Assembly (NCBI GenBank): GCA_014803435.1
Contig: JACYFD010000007.1
Coordinates: 120,117 to 184,116 of the forward strand
Source of the DNA: Cellulosimicrobium terreum
GTDB lineage: Bacteria; Actinomycetota; Actinomycetes; Actinomycetales; Cellulomonadaceae
Length of the DNA stretch: 64,000 nucleotides
Reading direction: 5' to 3'
Position 1 is the stretch's first letter. Every line of letters starts with the position of its first letter. The position numbers and the translations under genes are program-made. This document shows positions 18,062-27,157 of this stretch, in pieces. The notes beneath the pieces were generated by a model that did not search any database, was not told the origin of the DNA, and worked only from the letters and a program-made list of their open reading frames with translations.

Positions 18062-18082
18062 GCGCGTCACGACGTGACGCGC
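18062..18082. promoter_or_regulatory. 9-bp palindrome upstream of the haem peroxidase
   Basis: GCGCGTCAC (18062-18070), spacer GAC, then GTGACGCGC (18074-18082): a perfect inverted repeat 53-73 bases upstream of the peroxidase ATG. Size and position fit an operator for a dimeric regulator; a short hairpin is the alternative. No regulator gene is adjacent. Confidence 0.5.
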
Positions 18083-18135
18083 ATCACACCCGGAGGGAGG
18101 GGGCGGGTGTCGGTTCGTGACCCGACTCCCTGGAG

Positions 18136-19716
18136 TCAGCGCGGGCGGGGCGCGTGCGCGGCGACCGCGAGCGCGACGACCGCGACGACCGCCTGCGCGA
18201 GGACGACGGCGGGCGTCACGACCCCGAGGACCGCTGCGACCGCGAACGGCAACGCGGACAGGAGCACAAGGTCCGGGCCCTGCCGGGCGACCGCCGCGAC
18301 GTTCACGGGGAACGCACCCGCCGGCGTCGCGAGCAGCGGGCCGGACCAGTCCGCCTGAGGGCGTAGCGCGCCACGCACGGCGGCGGCACCGCACCCGACG
18401 CCGACGAGTGCCCCGAGCACGACCCACGAGCTGTCAGAGGTCGCGACGGCGACAGGGACCAGACCCAGGGCGAGACACAGCGCGGCCACCGCTCCCGGGA
18501 CGACGGCACGGACCAGCCGGACGCCGCGGGCGGACAGCGGCAACGAGGCGTCGAGCGCCGGGACCATGTCCGCGGCGACGGCGCCACCGGCCCCGAGGCG
18601 CGCCCCACGCGCACCCGCCGCGAGGACCACCGCGGCGAGACCCGGTCCGGCGGCGAGCACCGGTACCTGGTGAGCGAGTGCGAGGAGGGCGACGAGACCG
18701 ACGAGCTGGGCCAGGGACGACGGGCTGCGCGCCAGGAGGACGGCGTCGGCCGCGACGACCGCCGCGCGGGGGCCGCGCACCAGAGCGAAGTGACGCAGAC
18801 GCCGCGGACGGCGCAGCGCGGTCCCCACGTCGAGCGCGCGGCCGAGGTCGCGCGTGTCCGCCGACAGCACGGCGGCACCGAGCCGGTCCACGGTGCCGCT
18901 GCGGCCCGCGAGCGCCGCGAGCCCGAGCCTGTCCACCCGAGAGACCCAGGTGGTGACGAGCGCGACCGCACCCGCGGCGAGCACCCCGGCGAGCACGACC
19001 ACGAGCACCGGGCTCGCGGAGAGGACCGGCAGGTCGACCCCCGACGCGACGCCCAGGACACCGAGCACAGGGACGAGGGCGACCGCCGCGTCGGCCGCGC
19101 CGCGCAGGACCCGGGAGCGTCCGGGGCTCGGCTGGGCGAGACCGGCTCCGGCCACCACCAGGACCCCTGCGGGTGCGCCCACGAGCGCACCGAGCAGCAC
19201 CGTGGTCGTCCCTGCCCCCGCGACGAGCCCACCGAGCGCGAGGCCGACCGCCCCGACGAGCACGCCGACGACGGTCCCTGACCGGACCGACGGGACGAGC
19301 AGCCCGCGGCGGTCGACGGGTGCCGGGACCCACCAGTGCAGGCCGGCGGTGCCGACGCCGGCAGGGCCGAGGCGTGCCGCCGCGGACGCGAGCAGCGCCA
19401 GCACGACCAGCCCGACGAGCGCGTGCAGCACCCCAGGCGCGACCGGGTCTCCTCCGCCGGTCCAGGCTCCTGCCACGTCGCCGACCGTCCACGCGTCCGT
19501 CGCGCCCACGGCGTCGCCCACCGCCGACACGACGCCGACGACGATGCCCGTCGCGAGCGCGACCGACACGACGACGTACGCCACGTCGGTGACGACCTGC
19601 CCGACGCCTCGGCCGGCGTGCGCCGCCGTGACACGCGCCGTGAGGCCCCGGACCTCGCGGCCGGTGAGCTGCTCGTCGGGGTCGGTCCGCACACGCGGAG
19701 CGGCGGGCGCGCTCAT
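18136..19716 (-). CDS. Polytopic membrane protein, ABC exporter permease (DUF6297-like)
   Basis: A 526-residue, extremely hydrophobic protein with about twelve predicted spans after an N-terminal cytoplasmic stretch of about 50 residues. It has no ATPase motif. The ATG overlaps the stop of the ATPase gene by ATGA, so it is almost certainly the permease partner. It resembles the actinobacterial families annotated as DUF6297, but this is from memory of the layout, not a search. Substrate unknown. A GACTCC-CT-GGAGTC dyad overlaps its stop codon (18124-18137). Confidence 0.7.
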   Translation of the reverse strand: MSAPAAPRVRTDPDEQLTGREVRGLTARVTAAHAGRGVGQVVTDVAYVVVSVALATGIVVGVVSAVGDAVGATDAWTVGDVAGAWTGGGDPVAPGVLHALVGLVVLALLASAAARLGPAGVGTAGLHWWVPAPVDRRGLLVPSVRSGTVVGVLVGAVGLALGGLVAGAGTTTVLLGALVGAPAGVLVVAGAGLAQPSPGRSRVLRGAADAAVALVPVLGVLGVASGVDLPVLSASPVLVVVLAGVLAAGAVALVTTWVSRVDRLGLAALAGRSGTVDRLGAAVLSADTRDLGRALDVGTALRRPRRLRHFALVRGPRAAVVAADAVLLARSPSSLAQLVGLVALLALAHQVPVLAAGPGLAAVVLAAGARGARLGAGGAVAADMVPALDASLPLSARGVRLVRAVVPGAVAALCLALGLVPVAVATSDSSWVVLGALVGVGCGAAAVRGALRPQADWSGPLLATPAGAFPVNVAAVARQGPDLVLLSALPFAVAAVLGVVTPAVVLAQAVVAVVALAVAAHAPRPR

Positions 19717-20411
19717 CGGACCGCGGCGAGGGTGCCCGCGAGGTCCGCGCGCGCGACGGCACGGCACACGTCCTCGCCGACGAGCAGCCCGCGCGCACCC
19801 GTGCGCTCGGCGAGCTCGGGGTCGTGCGTGGCGAGGACCACGGCGACGCCCCGGGCGGCCTCGGCCGCGATGAGATCCGCGACGAGCCGCCGGGTGCCGG
19901 GGTCGAGCCGCTGCTCGGGCTCGTCGAGCACGAGGACGTCGCGGGGACGAACGAACGCCGTCGCCAGGAGGAGCCGACGACGCTGACCGGACGACAGCTC
20001 GGTGGGCGCCGCGTCGCTGCGCGCGGTCAGGCCCAGCAGGTCGACCGCCTCGTCGACCACACGACCCGCGTCCGGCACGCCGTGCCCGCGAGCGAGGAGC
20101 ACGAGGTGCTCGCGAACGCTCAGCCCGGGGAAGTACGCGTCGTCGTCGCCCACGCCCGCGACCCGCGCGCGGAAGGCCCGCTCGCGCTCGTCGACGGCCC
20201 GCCCGAGCACCTCGGCGACCCCTGCGAGCGGCGCGAGCCGTCCGAGCAACGTCCGCAGGACCGTCGACTTGCCGCTCCCGTTCGGACCGACGACCGCGAG
20301 GACCTCGCCCGGCGCGACCGCGAGGTCGACGGGTGCGCACACGGGCGCGTCCCCGTACCCGACCTGCAGCGACCGGGCCGCCACGGCGGCTCCCCCGGCG
20401 CCCCCGCTCAT
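19713..20411 (-). CDS. ABC transporter ATP-binding protein
   Basis: A 232-residue nucleotide-binding subunit. Walker A GPNGSGKS at 42-49, signature LSSGQ at 139-143, Walker B and catalytic Glu in VLVLDEPEQRLD at 159-170, H-loop in ATHDPE. The short form without extra domains fits an exporter paired with the downstream membrane protein. Its ATG overlaps the ribF stop by ATGA, which places the pair at the end of a ribF-led transcript. Substrate unknown. Confidence 0.9.
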   Translation of the reverse strand: MSGGAGGAAVAARSLQVGYGDAPVCAPVDLAVAPGEVLAVVGPNGSGKSTVLRTLLGRLAPLAGVAEVLGRAVDERERAFRARVAGVGDDDAYFPGLSVREHLVLLARGHGVPDAGRVVDEAVDLLGLTARSDAAPTELSSGQRRRLLLATAFVRPRDVLVLDEPEQRLDPGTRRLVADLIAAEAARGVAVVLATHDPELAERTGARGLLVGEDVCRAVARADLAGTLAAVR

Positions 20412-21412
20412 GCGTCGGCGGCGAGCACCGTGCGGGCGCGCGTCACGTCGGCGTGCATCTGGGCGACGAGCGGCTCGATGCCGTCGAAGCGCAGGGTCGG
20501 CCGCAGGCGGTCGACGAGCTCGAGCACGACGTCCTCGTCGTACAGGTCGAGGTCCGTGCGGTCCAGGACGTACGCCTCGACCCGGCGCTCGTGGCCGTCG
20601 AAGGTCGGGTTGGTGCCGATCGAGATCGCCGCCGGCAGGCGCAGGCCTGTGTTCGTGGGGTCGGCGGCGGCGAGCTGGGGGCGCGAGAGCCAGCCCGCGT
20701 ACACCCCGTCCGCGGGCACCATGCCCGTGATGTCGCCGAGGTTCGCGGTAGGGAAGCCGAGGTCCCGCCCGCGGGCGTCCCCGTGCACGACGACGCCTCG
20801 CACGTGGTGGTGGCGGCCGAGGATCCGAGCGGCCTCGCGCACGTCCCCCGCGGCGAGCAGGGCCCGCACACCCGACGAGGACCAGCGTGCGTCGTGGGCC
20901 TCGCCCGGCGCACCCTCGGTCACGGGAACACCCTGGTGCTGCCCGACGTCGTCGATGACGACCACGTCGAAGCCGTATCGCTCCCCCAGCTCGACCATCG
21001 TCGCGAGGGTGCCCGCGTTGTCACGGCCGAATCGCACGTCGTGACCGACGACGACGGTCCCCGCACGGAGTCCGTCGACCAGGTAGCGGCGGACGAACTC
21101 CTCGGGGGTCTGGCGCGCGAACTCGAGCGTGTACTCGACGAGCAGGACGGCGTCCAGCCCGGTGCCCGCGAGCAGGTCGAGGCGGTCCGCGATCCCCGTG
21201 ATGAGCTCGGGGGCGTCGGCGGGGCGGTGCACGAGGGCGGGGTGGGGGTGGAAGGTCACCGCGACCGCGCTCGCCCTACGCGCACGCCCGAGCTCGGCGA
21301 TCCGGCCGAGCACCTGCGCGTGCCCGCGGTGCACGCCGTCGAAGTTGCCGATCGTGACGATCGACGGGCCGAATCCCCGGGGAACCTGGCTCAGGTCCGT
21401 CCACAGGTGCAC
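20408..21412 (-). CDS. ribF: Bifunctional riboflavin kinase / FAD synthetase
   Basis: Converts riboflavin to FMN and FAD. The N-terminal nucleotidyltransferase domain has TIGNFDGVHRGH at 20-31, the middle part has VVGHDVRFGRDNAG, and the C-terminal kinase domain has the TANLG motif (LGFPTANLGDITG) near 225-237. 334 residues, normal length. The GTG follows GAGGAG. It is 64 bases downstream of truB and overlaps the ABC ATPase gene, linking cofactor synthesis with an unrelated-looking exporter. Confidence 0.95.
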   Translation of the reverse strand: MHLWTDLSQVPRGFGPSIVTIGNFDGVHRGHAQVLGRIAELGRARRASAVAVTFHPHPALVHRPADAPELITGIADRLDLLAGTGLDAVLLVEYTLEFARQTPEEFVRRYLVDGLRAGTVVVGHDVRFGRDNAGTLATMVELGERYGFDVVVIDDVGQHQGVPVTEGAPGEAHDARWSSSGVRALLAAGDVREAARILGRHHHVRGVVVHGDARGRDLGFPTANLGDITGMVPADGVYAGWLSRPQLAAADPTNTGLRLPAAISIGTNPTFDGHERRVEAYVLDRTDLDLYDEDVVLELVDRLRPTLRFDGIEPLVAQMHADVTRARTVLAADA

Positions 21413-21476
21413 GCGCTCGCTCCTCGGTTGGGTTGATGGGATGGTGCCGCGGGGGTCAAGCCTGCCACGGCCGTGC

Positions 21477-22460
21477 TCACGCGGGCGCGAGCACGAGGAC
21501 GGGCCGCGCGAGGTCCTTGCCTGCGCGACGTGTGTCCTCGACGAGGGCCACGAGGTCCCCGTCCGGTGCGAACGCGGCCGTGGTGCCGGCGCCGCCCGAC
21601 GCCGCGACCCACTGGCCGTACGACAGCGCGGTGGCCTCGTCGGCGGTCAGCTCGCGCACCGGGAAGGTCCGCCGGGCCGCCTCGGCCATCGGGAGCGTGG
21701 CGAGCACGCCGTCGCGGTCGGCCTGCACCTCCGCGCCCTCGAGCGTGACCGCGACGTCGAGGGCATAGCCACCGACCCGGGTCCGGCGCAGCACGGTCAG
21801 GTGTCCTCCGACACCCAGCGCCGCACCGAGGTCGCGCGCGAGCGCGCGCACGTACGTCCCCGACGAGCACGTCACGGCGACGTCGACGTCCAGGGCCGGC
21901 GGTGCGTCGTCGGGCAGACCCCCGCTGCCGGGAAGGACCGGCCGCACGTCGAGGACGTCGAACCGTCGCACGACGACGGGCCGCGCTGCGAGCTCGACCT
22001 CCTCGCCGGCTCGCGCCCGCGCGTACGCGCGCTTCCCGTCGACCTTGATCGCGCTCACCGTGCTGGGCACCTGCGAGATCTCACCGGTGAGTGCGGCGAC
22101 CTCGGCCCGCAGGGCGTCGAGGCCGATCGCGGACGCGTCAGAGCGCGCGACGATCTCGCCCTCCGCGTCGTCGGTCGTCGTCACGACCCCGAGCCGGACC
22201 GTCGCGGCGTAGTCCTTGTCCGCGCCGACCACGTACGTGAGGAGCTTCGTGGCCCGCCCTACGCCGAGCACGAGCACGCCCGTCGCCATGGGGTCGAGCG
22301 TGCCGGCATGCCCGACCTTGCGCGTGCCCGCGAGCCTCCGCGTCCTCGCGACGACGTCGTGGCTCGTCCAGCCTCCCGGCTTGTCCACCACGAGCAGCCC
22401 GTCCGCGGCAGTGGGTCGACGGGGCGGCCTCTCCCGTCCCGACGTGCCCGACACGGTCAT
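21477..22460 (-). CDS. truB: tRNA pseudouridine-55 synthase
   Basis: Isomerises U55 in the T-loop of tRNAs. 327 residues; catalytic Asp56 lies in GHAGTLDPMATG, and the VSAIKVDGKRAYARAR motif is intact, with a C-terminal extension. The ATG at 22460 overlaps the pyrE stop by ATGA. In most bacteria truB follows rbfA directly; here pyrE is in between. Confidence 0.96.
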   Translation of the reverse strand: MTVSGTSGRERPPRRPTAADGLLVVDKPGGWTSHDVVARTRRLAGTRKVGHAGTLDPMATGVLVLGVGRATKLLTYVVGADKDYAATVRLGVVTTTDDAEGEIVARSDASAIGLDALRAEVAALTGEISQVPSTVSAIKVDGKRAYARARAGEEVELAARPVVVRRFDVLDVRPVLPGSGGLPDDAPPALDVDVAVTCSSGTYVRALARDLGAALGVGGHLTVLRRTRVGGYALDVAVTLEGAEVQADRDGVLATLPMAEAARRTFPVRELTADEATALSYGQWVAASGGAGTTAAFAPDGDLVALVEDTRRAGKDLARPVLVLAPA

Positions 22461-23011
22461 CCTCGTGCCGCTCGCGCGCCGTCGAGGTCCGCGCGGGTCA
22501 GGACCGACCGGACCTCGATCCCCAGGTCGGCCAGCGGCTCGGTGCCGGCGTCGCTGCGGTCGATGACGCACAGCACGACGTCCACGCTCGCCCCGGCTCC
22601 CCGAAGCGCCTCGACGGCGTCACGCACCGCACCACCCGTCGTGATCACGTCCTCGACGAGGACGACCCGACGACCGGCGACGGTCGGACCCTCGGCCAGC
22701 TTCGCCGTCCCGTACTTCTTCGCCTGCTTGCGGACGAACAGGGCGGGCTTCCCCGTCAGCGAGCTGACCATCGTCGCGATCGGCACGCCGCCGAGCTCGA
22801 GGCCTCCCAGCAGGTCCGCATCGGCCGGGACGAGCGGGACGAGCGCCTCCGCGACCCGGGCGAGCAGCGCAGGGTCGCTCTCGAACAGGTACTTGTCGAA
22901 GTACTCCGTCGCACGGCGACCGGACCGCAGCGTGAAGTCGCCCGACAGGCGGCACACCGCGTCGACGTCCGCCGCGAGGCGCACGCCAGGGGCCGCCGTC
23001 GGCGTCGTCAC
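22457..23011 (-). CDS. pyrE: Orotate phosphoribosyltransferase
   Basis: Makes orotidine monophosphate from orotate and PRPP in pyrimidine synthesis. The PRPP loop [11 protein letters not shown] lies at about 117-127 and the orotate-type [13 protein letters not shown] stretch at about 92-104. 184 residues. It overlaps rbfA by GTGA at its start and truB by ATGA at its end, so all three are translationally coupled. No other pyrimidine gene except pyrH (19 kb away) is in the window. Confidence 0.92.
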   Translation of the reverse strand: MTTPTAAPGVRLAADVDAVCRLSGDFTLRSGRRATEYFDKYLFESDPALLARVAEALVPLVPADADLLGGLELGGVPIATMVSSLTGKPALFVRKQAKKYGTAKLAEGPTVAGRRVVLVEDVITTGGAVRDAVEALRGAGASVDVVLCVIDRSDAGTEPLADLGIEVRSVLTRADLDGARAARG

Positions 23012-23445
23012 TCCTCGCTCTCCTCGTCCTCCCGGTGACGGTACGGGTCGGCGTCGCCGGCGAAGCCCTTGCCCTCGCGCAGCGCGGCGAGCTCGGCGTC
23101 GCGGCGGCGCGCCTCGATGAGGGCGGCGTCGAGGTGCGCCGCGGTCTCGGGGACGGAGTCGAGGTGGAACTCGATGGTGGGCGTCAGCCGGATGCCGGTC
23201 TGCTTGCCGACCTCGGAGCGGATCACGCCCTTCGCGCTCTCGAGCGCCGCTGCGGTCCCGGCCCGCTCCTCGTCGGACCCGTACACGGTGTAGAACACCG
23301 AGGCGTTCTGCAGGTCTCCGGTCACCCGGACGTCGGTGATCGTGACGAACCCGAGCCGCGGGTCCTTGATCCGGGTGTCGAGCATCTGCGCGACGATGAC
23401 CTTGATCCGGTCGGCGAGCTTCCTCGCCCGAGGGTGATCGACCAT
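23008..23445 (-). CDS. rbfA: 30S ribosome-binding factor A
   Basis: Assembly factor that binds immature 30S subunits. 145 residues with the single KH-like fold: RVGFVTI-type stretch ([16 protein letters not shown]), then the C-terminal [19 protein letters not shown]. An acidic tail follows. The ATG at 23445 has AAGGAAG upstream. It is separated from infB by a terminator and a layered hairpin, so it may have its own promoter. Confidence 0.94.
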   Translation of the reverse strand: MVDHPRARKLADRIKVIVAQMLDTRIKDPRLGFVTITDVRVTGDLQNASVFYTVYGSDEERAGTAAALESAKGVIRSEVGKQTGIRLTPTIEFHLDSVPETAAHLDAALIEARRRDAELAALREGKGFAGDADPYRHREDEESEE

Positions 23446-23566
23446 GTCAGTTCTTCCTTTCTTGCCCAGCGCTCTCGGCCACGCTTGCTGGCGAGCGGCG
23501 CTTGGGCGGCGTCTGAGGGGCGGCCCGAGCAGAGGGAGCGTCGGACCGGACGGCGGGGTGGGTCGT

Positions 23567-23615
23567 GGTGGGTCTGGCAGGCGACGGAGGAACGAGGTCG
23601 CCGGGTAGACCCACC
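23567..23615 (-). other. Two-tier hairpin in the rbfA leader
   Basis: Outer arms GGTGGGTCT (23567-23575) and AGACCCACC (23607-23615) pair perfectly. Inner arms GGCGAC (23580-23585) and GTCGCC (23597-23602) also pair, with an 11-base loop. The gap between infB and rbfA contains no gene, so this may be a leader structure. Confidence 0.5.
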
Positions 23616-23638
23616 CCACTGTCCGGGGAGACGCGAAC

Positions 23639-23670
23639 CGGGGGTACCTCCGCGAACGGAAGCACCCCCG
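23639..23670 (-). terminator. infB terminator
   Basis: CGGGGGT (23639-23645) pairs with ACCCCCG (23664-23670), with an inner TCCG/CGGA stem (23649-23652 with 23657-23660). It begins 10 bases after the infB stop. Confidence 0.65.
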
Positions 23671-23679
23671 GGACCAGCG

Positions 23680-26598
23680 TCAGGAACGCGGCTTCTCCCG
23701 CATCTCGAACGTCTCGATCGTGTCGCCGGTCCGCAGGTCGTTGAACGACCCGAGCCCGATACCGCACTCGTAGCCCTCGCGGACCTCGGTGGCGTCGTCC
23801 TTGAACCGCTTGAGCGACTCGACCGTCAGGTTGTCCCCGATGACCTTGCCGTCGCGCAGGACACGCGCCTTGGCGTTGCGACGGATCTCGCCGGATCGGA
23901 CGATCGATCCGGCGATGTTGCCGAACTTCGAGGAGCGGAAGATCTCACGGATCTCCGCGGTGCCCAGCTGGGCCTCCTCGTACTCCGGCTTGAGCATGCC
24001 CTTGAGCGCTGCTTCGACGTCGTCGATCGCCTGGTAGATGACCGAGTAGAACTTGACCTCGACGCCCTCGCGGTCTGCGAGCTCCTCGACGCGCTCGCCG
24101 TACTTCACGTTGAAGCCGATGATGATCGCGTTGTCGACCGTGGCCAGGTTGACGTCGTTCTGCGTGATCGCACCGACACCGCGGTGGATGACACGCAGCT
24201 CGACCTCGTCGCCGACGTCGATCTTGAGCAGCGCGTCCTCCAGTGCCTCGACGACACCGGACACGTCGCCCTTGAGGACGAGGTTGAGGGTCTCGACCTT
24301 GCCCTGCTGCAGCGCCTGCGTGAAGTCCTCGAGGCTGATGCGCTTGCGACGCTTGGCCAGGAGTGCGGCACGCTCGGCCGCTTCGCGCTTCTCGGCGATC
24401 TGCCGGGCGGTGCGCTCGTCGGGTGCCACGAGGAACGTGTCACCCGCGCTCGGCACGGACGCGAGACCGAGGACGAGGACCGGACGGGCCGGGCCTGCCT
24501 CCTTCAGCGGGTTGCCGTGCTCGTCGAACATCGCCCGGACACGTCCGTGCGCGGTGCCCGCGACGATCGCGTCTCCCACGCGCAGGGTGCCCGACTGGAC
24601 CAGGACGGTCGCGACCGCACCGCGGCCCTTGTCGAGGTTGGCCTCGATGGCGGTACCGCGGGCACCCTTGTCGGGGTTGGCCCGCAGGTCGAGCGAGGCG
24701 TCGGCCGTGAGCAGCACGGCCTCGAGCAGGTCGTCGATCCCCATGTTCTGCTTCGCGGACACGTCCACGAACATGGTGTCGCCGCCGTACTCCTCGGCCA
24801 CCAGGTTGTACTCGGTGAGCTGCTGGCGGATCTTGTCGGGGTTGGCCCCCTCCTTGTCCACCTTGTTCACCGCCACGACGATCGGCACGTTCGCCGCCTG
24901 GGCGTGGTTGAGCGCCTCGATGGTCTGCGGCATGACGCCGTCGTCGGCGGCCACGACGAGGATCGCGATGTCCGTCACCTGGGCACCACGGGCACGCATG
25001 GCGGTGAACGCCTCGTGACCCGGGGTGTCGATGAAGGTGATGGCGCGGTCGTTGCCCTCGTGCTCGTGGCTGACCTGGTAGGCACCGATGTGCTGGGTGA
25101 TGCCACCGGCCTCGCCGGAGATGACGTCGGTCTGGCGGATCGCGTCGAGAAGACGCGTCTTGCCGTGGTCGACGTGCCCCATGACGGTCACGACCGGCGG
25201 ACGGGCGGAGAGATCGTCGTCGCCCTCGGCCTCGAGCTCGGCGTCCAGGTCGATGTCGAAGGCCCCGAGCAGCTCGCGGTCCTCCTCCTCGGCCGAGACC
25301 ATCTCGATGATGTAGCCCAGCTCGTTCGCCAGCGTGCCGAACGTGTCCTCGTCGAGCGACTGGGTCGCGGTCGCCATCTCACCGAGGTGGAACAGGACCG
25401 TGACCAGGCTCGCGGGGTTCGCGTCGATCTTGTCGGCGAAGTCGTTCAGCGAGGCACCGTGACGCAGTCGCACGACGGTCGAGCCGTTCCCACGGGGAAC
25501 CTGCACGCCGCCGAGCGACGGGGCCTGCATCTGCTCGAACTCCTGGCGCTTCGCGCGCTTCGACTTGCGCCCACGCACGGGGCGCCCTCCGGCACGCCCG
25601 AAGGCACCCTGCGTCGAACCACGACCGGCACCACCGCGACCGCCGCCACCGGGGCGACCGCCGAAGCCACCGCCACCGCCGGGTGCACCGCCGGGACCAC
25701 CGCCGCCACCGGGGCGACCGCCGAAGCCTCCACGACCGCCACCGCCACCGCCACCACCGGGGCGACCGCCACCGGGGGCGGGACGCTCGCCGGGACGGCC
25801 GACGGAGGTACGACCCGGCATCATGCCGGGGTTGGGGCGCGGACCGCCGGGACGAGGCGCGGGACGCGGGCCACCGGGGCGCGGGCCACCGGAACGCTCG
25901 CCGGTACCTGCCGCGGCGCCGGCGTCGGCCGGGCGGTCAGGTCGTGCACCCGGACGGGGCATGCCCTGGCTGGGTGCGAACGGGTTGTTGCCCGGACGCG
26001 GCGCGCCGGGACGGGGACCGCCCTGGCGCGGCATGCCCTGGCTGGGCGCGAACGGGTTGTTGCCCGGACGCGACGCACCGGGACGGGCGCCCTGGCGCGG
26101 GCCGGGTGCCGGCGCGTTGCCGCCGCCACGGGGCTTGGGCGAGGCGGACGGCTTCTGCGCTGCCGGACCGGGCGCGGCGCGCTGCGGCGCCGGGGCCTCG
26201 GGGACCGTGCCGGTCGCTGCTGGCTCGGCGGCAGCAGGCGATGCCTCGGGCTTCGCCGGGACCTGAGCCGCCGCAGCGGGCTCGGGTGCCCGGGTGGGCT
26301 CGGCGACCTCCGCCGGCTTGGCTGCCTCGGCGGGCTTGGGCGCCTCGGCAGGCTTGGCCGCCGGCTTGGGGCTCGGCGGCTTGGGTGCCCCAGGGCGTGC
26401 CGCAGCCGGCTTGCCCGAGGGCGCGGACGCACCGCTTCCCCCTGCGGGGAAGGCGTCGCGCAGCTTGCGGACCACCGGGGGTTCGATGGTCGAGGATGCC
26501 GAGCGGACGAACTCACCGAGCTCCGTCAGCTTGGTCATGATGGTCTTGCTCTCGACCCCGAGCTCCTTGGCGAGCTCGTAGACGCGGACCTTTGCCAC
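23680..26598 (-). CDS. infB: Translation initiation factor IF-2
   Basis: GTPase that places initiator tRNA on the 30S subunit. 972 residues: an IF2_N helix ([14 protein letters not shown]), a long Pro/Gly/Ala/Arg-rich linker (about 45-345), a second IF2_N-like part, then the G domain with GHVDHGKT near 475-482, DTPGHEA and NKVDKE, and domains II-IV. The length reflects the linker expansion typical of GC-rich actinobacteria. ylxR lies 132 bases upstream on the same strand. Confidence 0.97.
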   Translation of the reverse strand: MAKVRVYELAKELGVESKTIMTKLTELGEFVRSASSTIEPPVVRKLRDAFPAGGSGASAPSGKPAAARPGAPKPPSPKPAAKPAEAPKPAEAAKPAEVAEPTRAPEPAAAAQVPAKPEASPAAAEPAATGTVPEAPAPQRAAPGPAAQKPSASPKPRGGGNAPAPGPRQGARPGASRPGNNPFAPSQGMPRQGGPRPGAPRPGNNPFAPSQGMPRPGARPDRPADAGAAAGTGERSGGPRPGGPRPAPRPGGPRPNPGMMPGRTSVGRPGERPAPGGGRPGGGGGGGGRGGFGGRPGGGGGPGGAPGGGGGFGGRPGGGGRGGAGRGSTQGAFGRAGGRPVRGRKSKRAKRQEFEQMQAPSLGGVQVPRGNGSTVVRLRHGASLNDFADKIDANPASLVTVLFHLGEMATATQSLDEDTFGTLANELGYIIEMVSAEEEDRELLGAFDIDLDAELEAEGDDDLSARPPVVTVMGHVDHGKTRLLDAIRQTDVISGEAGGITQHIGAYQVSHEHEGNDRAITFIDTPGHEAFTAMRARGAQVTDIAILVVAADDGVMPQTIEALNHAQAANVPIVVAVNKVDKEGANPDKIRQQLTEYNLVAEEYGGDTMFVDVSAKQNMGIDDLLEAVLLTADASLDLRANPDKGARGTAIEANLDKGRGAVATVLVQSGTLRVGDAIVAGTAHGRVRAMFDEHGNPLKEAGPARPVLVLGLASVPSAGDTFLVAPDERTARQIAEKREAAERAALLAKRRKRISLEDFTQALQQGKVETLNLVLKGDVSGVVEALEDALLKIDVGDEVELRVIHRGVGAITQNDVNLATVDNAIIIGFNVKYGERVEELADREGVEVKFYSVIYQAIDDVEAALKGMLKPEYEEAQLGTAEIREIFRSSKFGNIAGSIVRSGEIRRNAKARVLRDGKVIGDNLTVESLKRFKDDATEVREGYECGIGLGSFNDLRTGDTIETFEMREKPRS

Positions 26599-26645
26599 AA
26601 CTCTCCTGTCTCGGCCCGCCCCGGACAGGGAGGACCGTCGTTAGT

Positions 26646-26673
26646 GCTGGGTGCTCATCGCTGGGTGCTCATC
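26646..26673. repeat. Tandem 14-bp duplication between ylxR and infB
   Basis: GCTGGGTGCTCATC occurs twice head-to-tail (26646-26659 and 26660-26673), partly echoed by GTGCCCATC after it. It lies in the 132-base gap that would be the infB leader. Confidence 0.7.
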
Positions 26674-26730
26674 GCGTGCCCATCGGCTTCTAACCCGCTT
26701 CCTTGTCGACGTTGCCGTGCGGTGCACGAC

Positions 26731-27054
26731 TCAGTGGTTCTCCTCCTGCTGCCCGGACCCGATCGCGGCTCTGACGTCCGCGAGGTCGAGCGGTCCTGCG
26801 ACACGCAGGGCCCGCGCGACCGATCGTCGGCGCTCAGCCGCCTCGAGGCACTGGTGCGACGCGTGAAGCCACGCGCCGCGACCTGGCAGGGCCCGCCGGA
26901 CGTCCACGAGGAGCCGAGGCTCGTCGCCCACGCCGGAGCGGTCCACGACCAACCGGAGGAGTTCTGATCTCAGGTCGCGTGCCCGGCACCCGACACACGT
27001 CCGAACCGGCTCGGCACCCTGGGACTCAGGGCACGACAAGCGGTCGGGGGGCAT
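26731..27054 (-). CDS. ylxR: YlxR-family (DUF448) nucleic-acid-binding protein
   Basis: A 107-residue protein carrying the family motif VRTCVGCRARD near residues 16-26 and the LPGRGAWLH stretch. YlxR sits between nusA and infB in most Gram-positive genomes and is thought to bind RNA or modulate transcription and RNase P. The ATG at 27054 is chosen as it precedes the conserved motif by a short leader; a further upstream in-frame start would overlap nusA. No good Shine-Dalgarno sequence, so the start is uncertain. Confidence 0.85.
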   Translation of the reverse strand: MPPDRLSCPESQGAEPVRTCVGCRARDLRSELLRLVVDRSGVGDEPRLLVDVRRALPGRGAWLHASHQCLEAAERRRSVARALRVAGPLDLADVRAAIGSGQQEENH

Positions 27055-27157
27055 GCTGGGGATGGGGGCTCGCGGCCCGGTCCCCGACAGTCTACCGCGC
27101 TCTCCCGGGTTCCGTGACCGGTCCGCGCCTTCGGGCACGCCGGGTCGCACGCCCGAC

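Noticed and set aside
25565..26266. Repetitive DNA inside infB that resembles a tandem element
   Set aside because: It follows the Pro/Gly/Arg codon pattern of the IF-2 linker; no exact long unit and the frame is uninterrupted.
23035..26967. A very long plus-strand open frame (about 1,310 codons) opposite rbfA, infB and ylxR
   Set aside because: It is the antisense shadow of infB caused by GC-rich third codon positions; the translation is repetitive Asp/Leu/Val/Arg sequence with no domain, and the minus strand carries clear IF-2 motifs.
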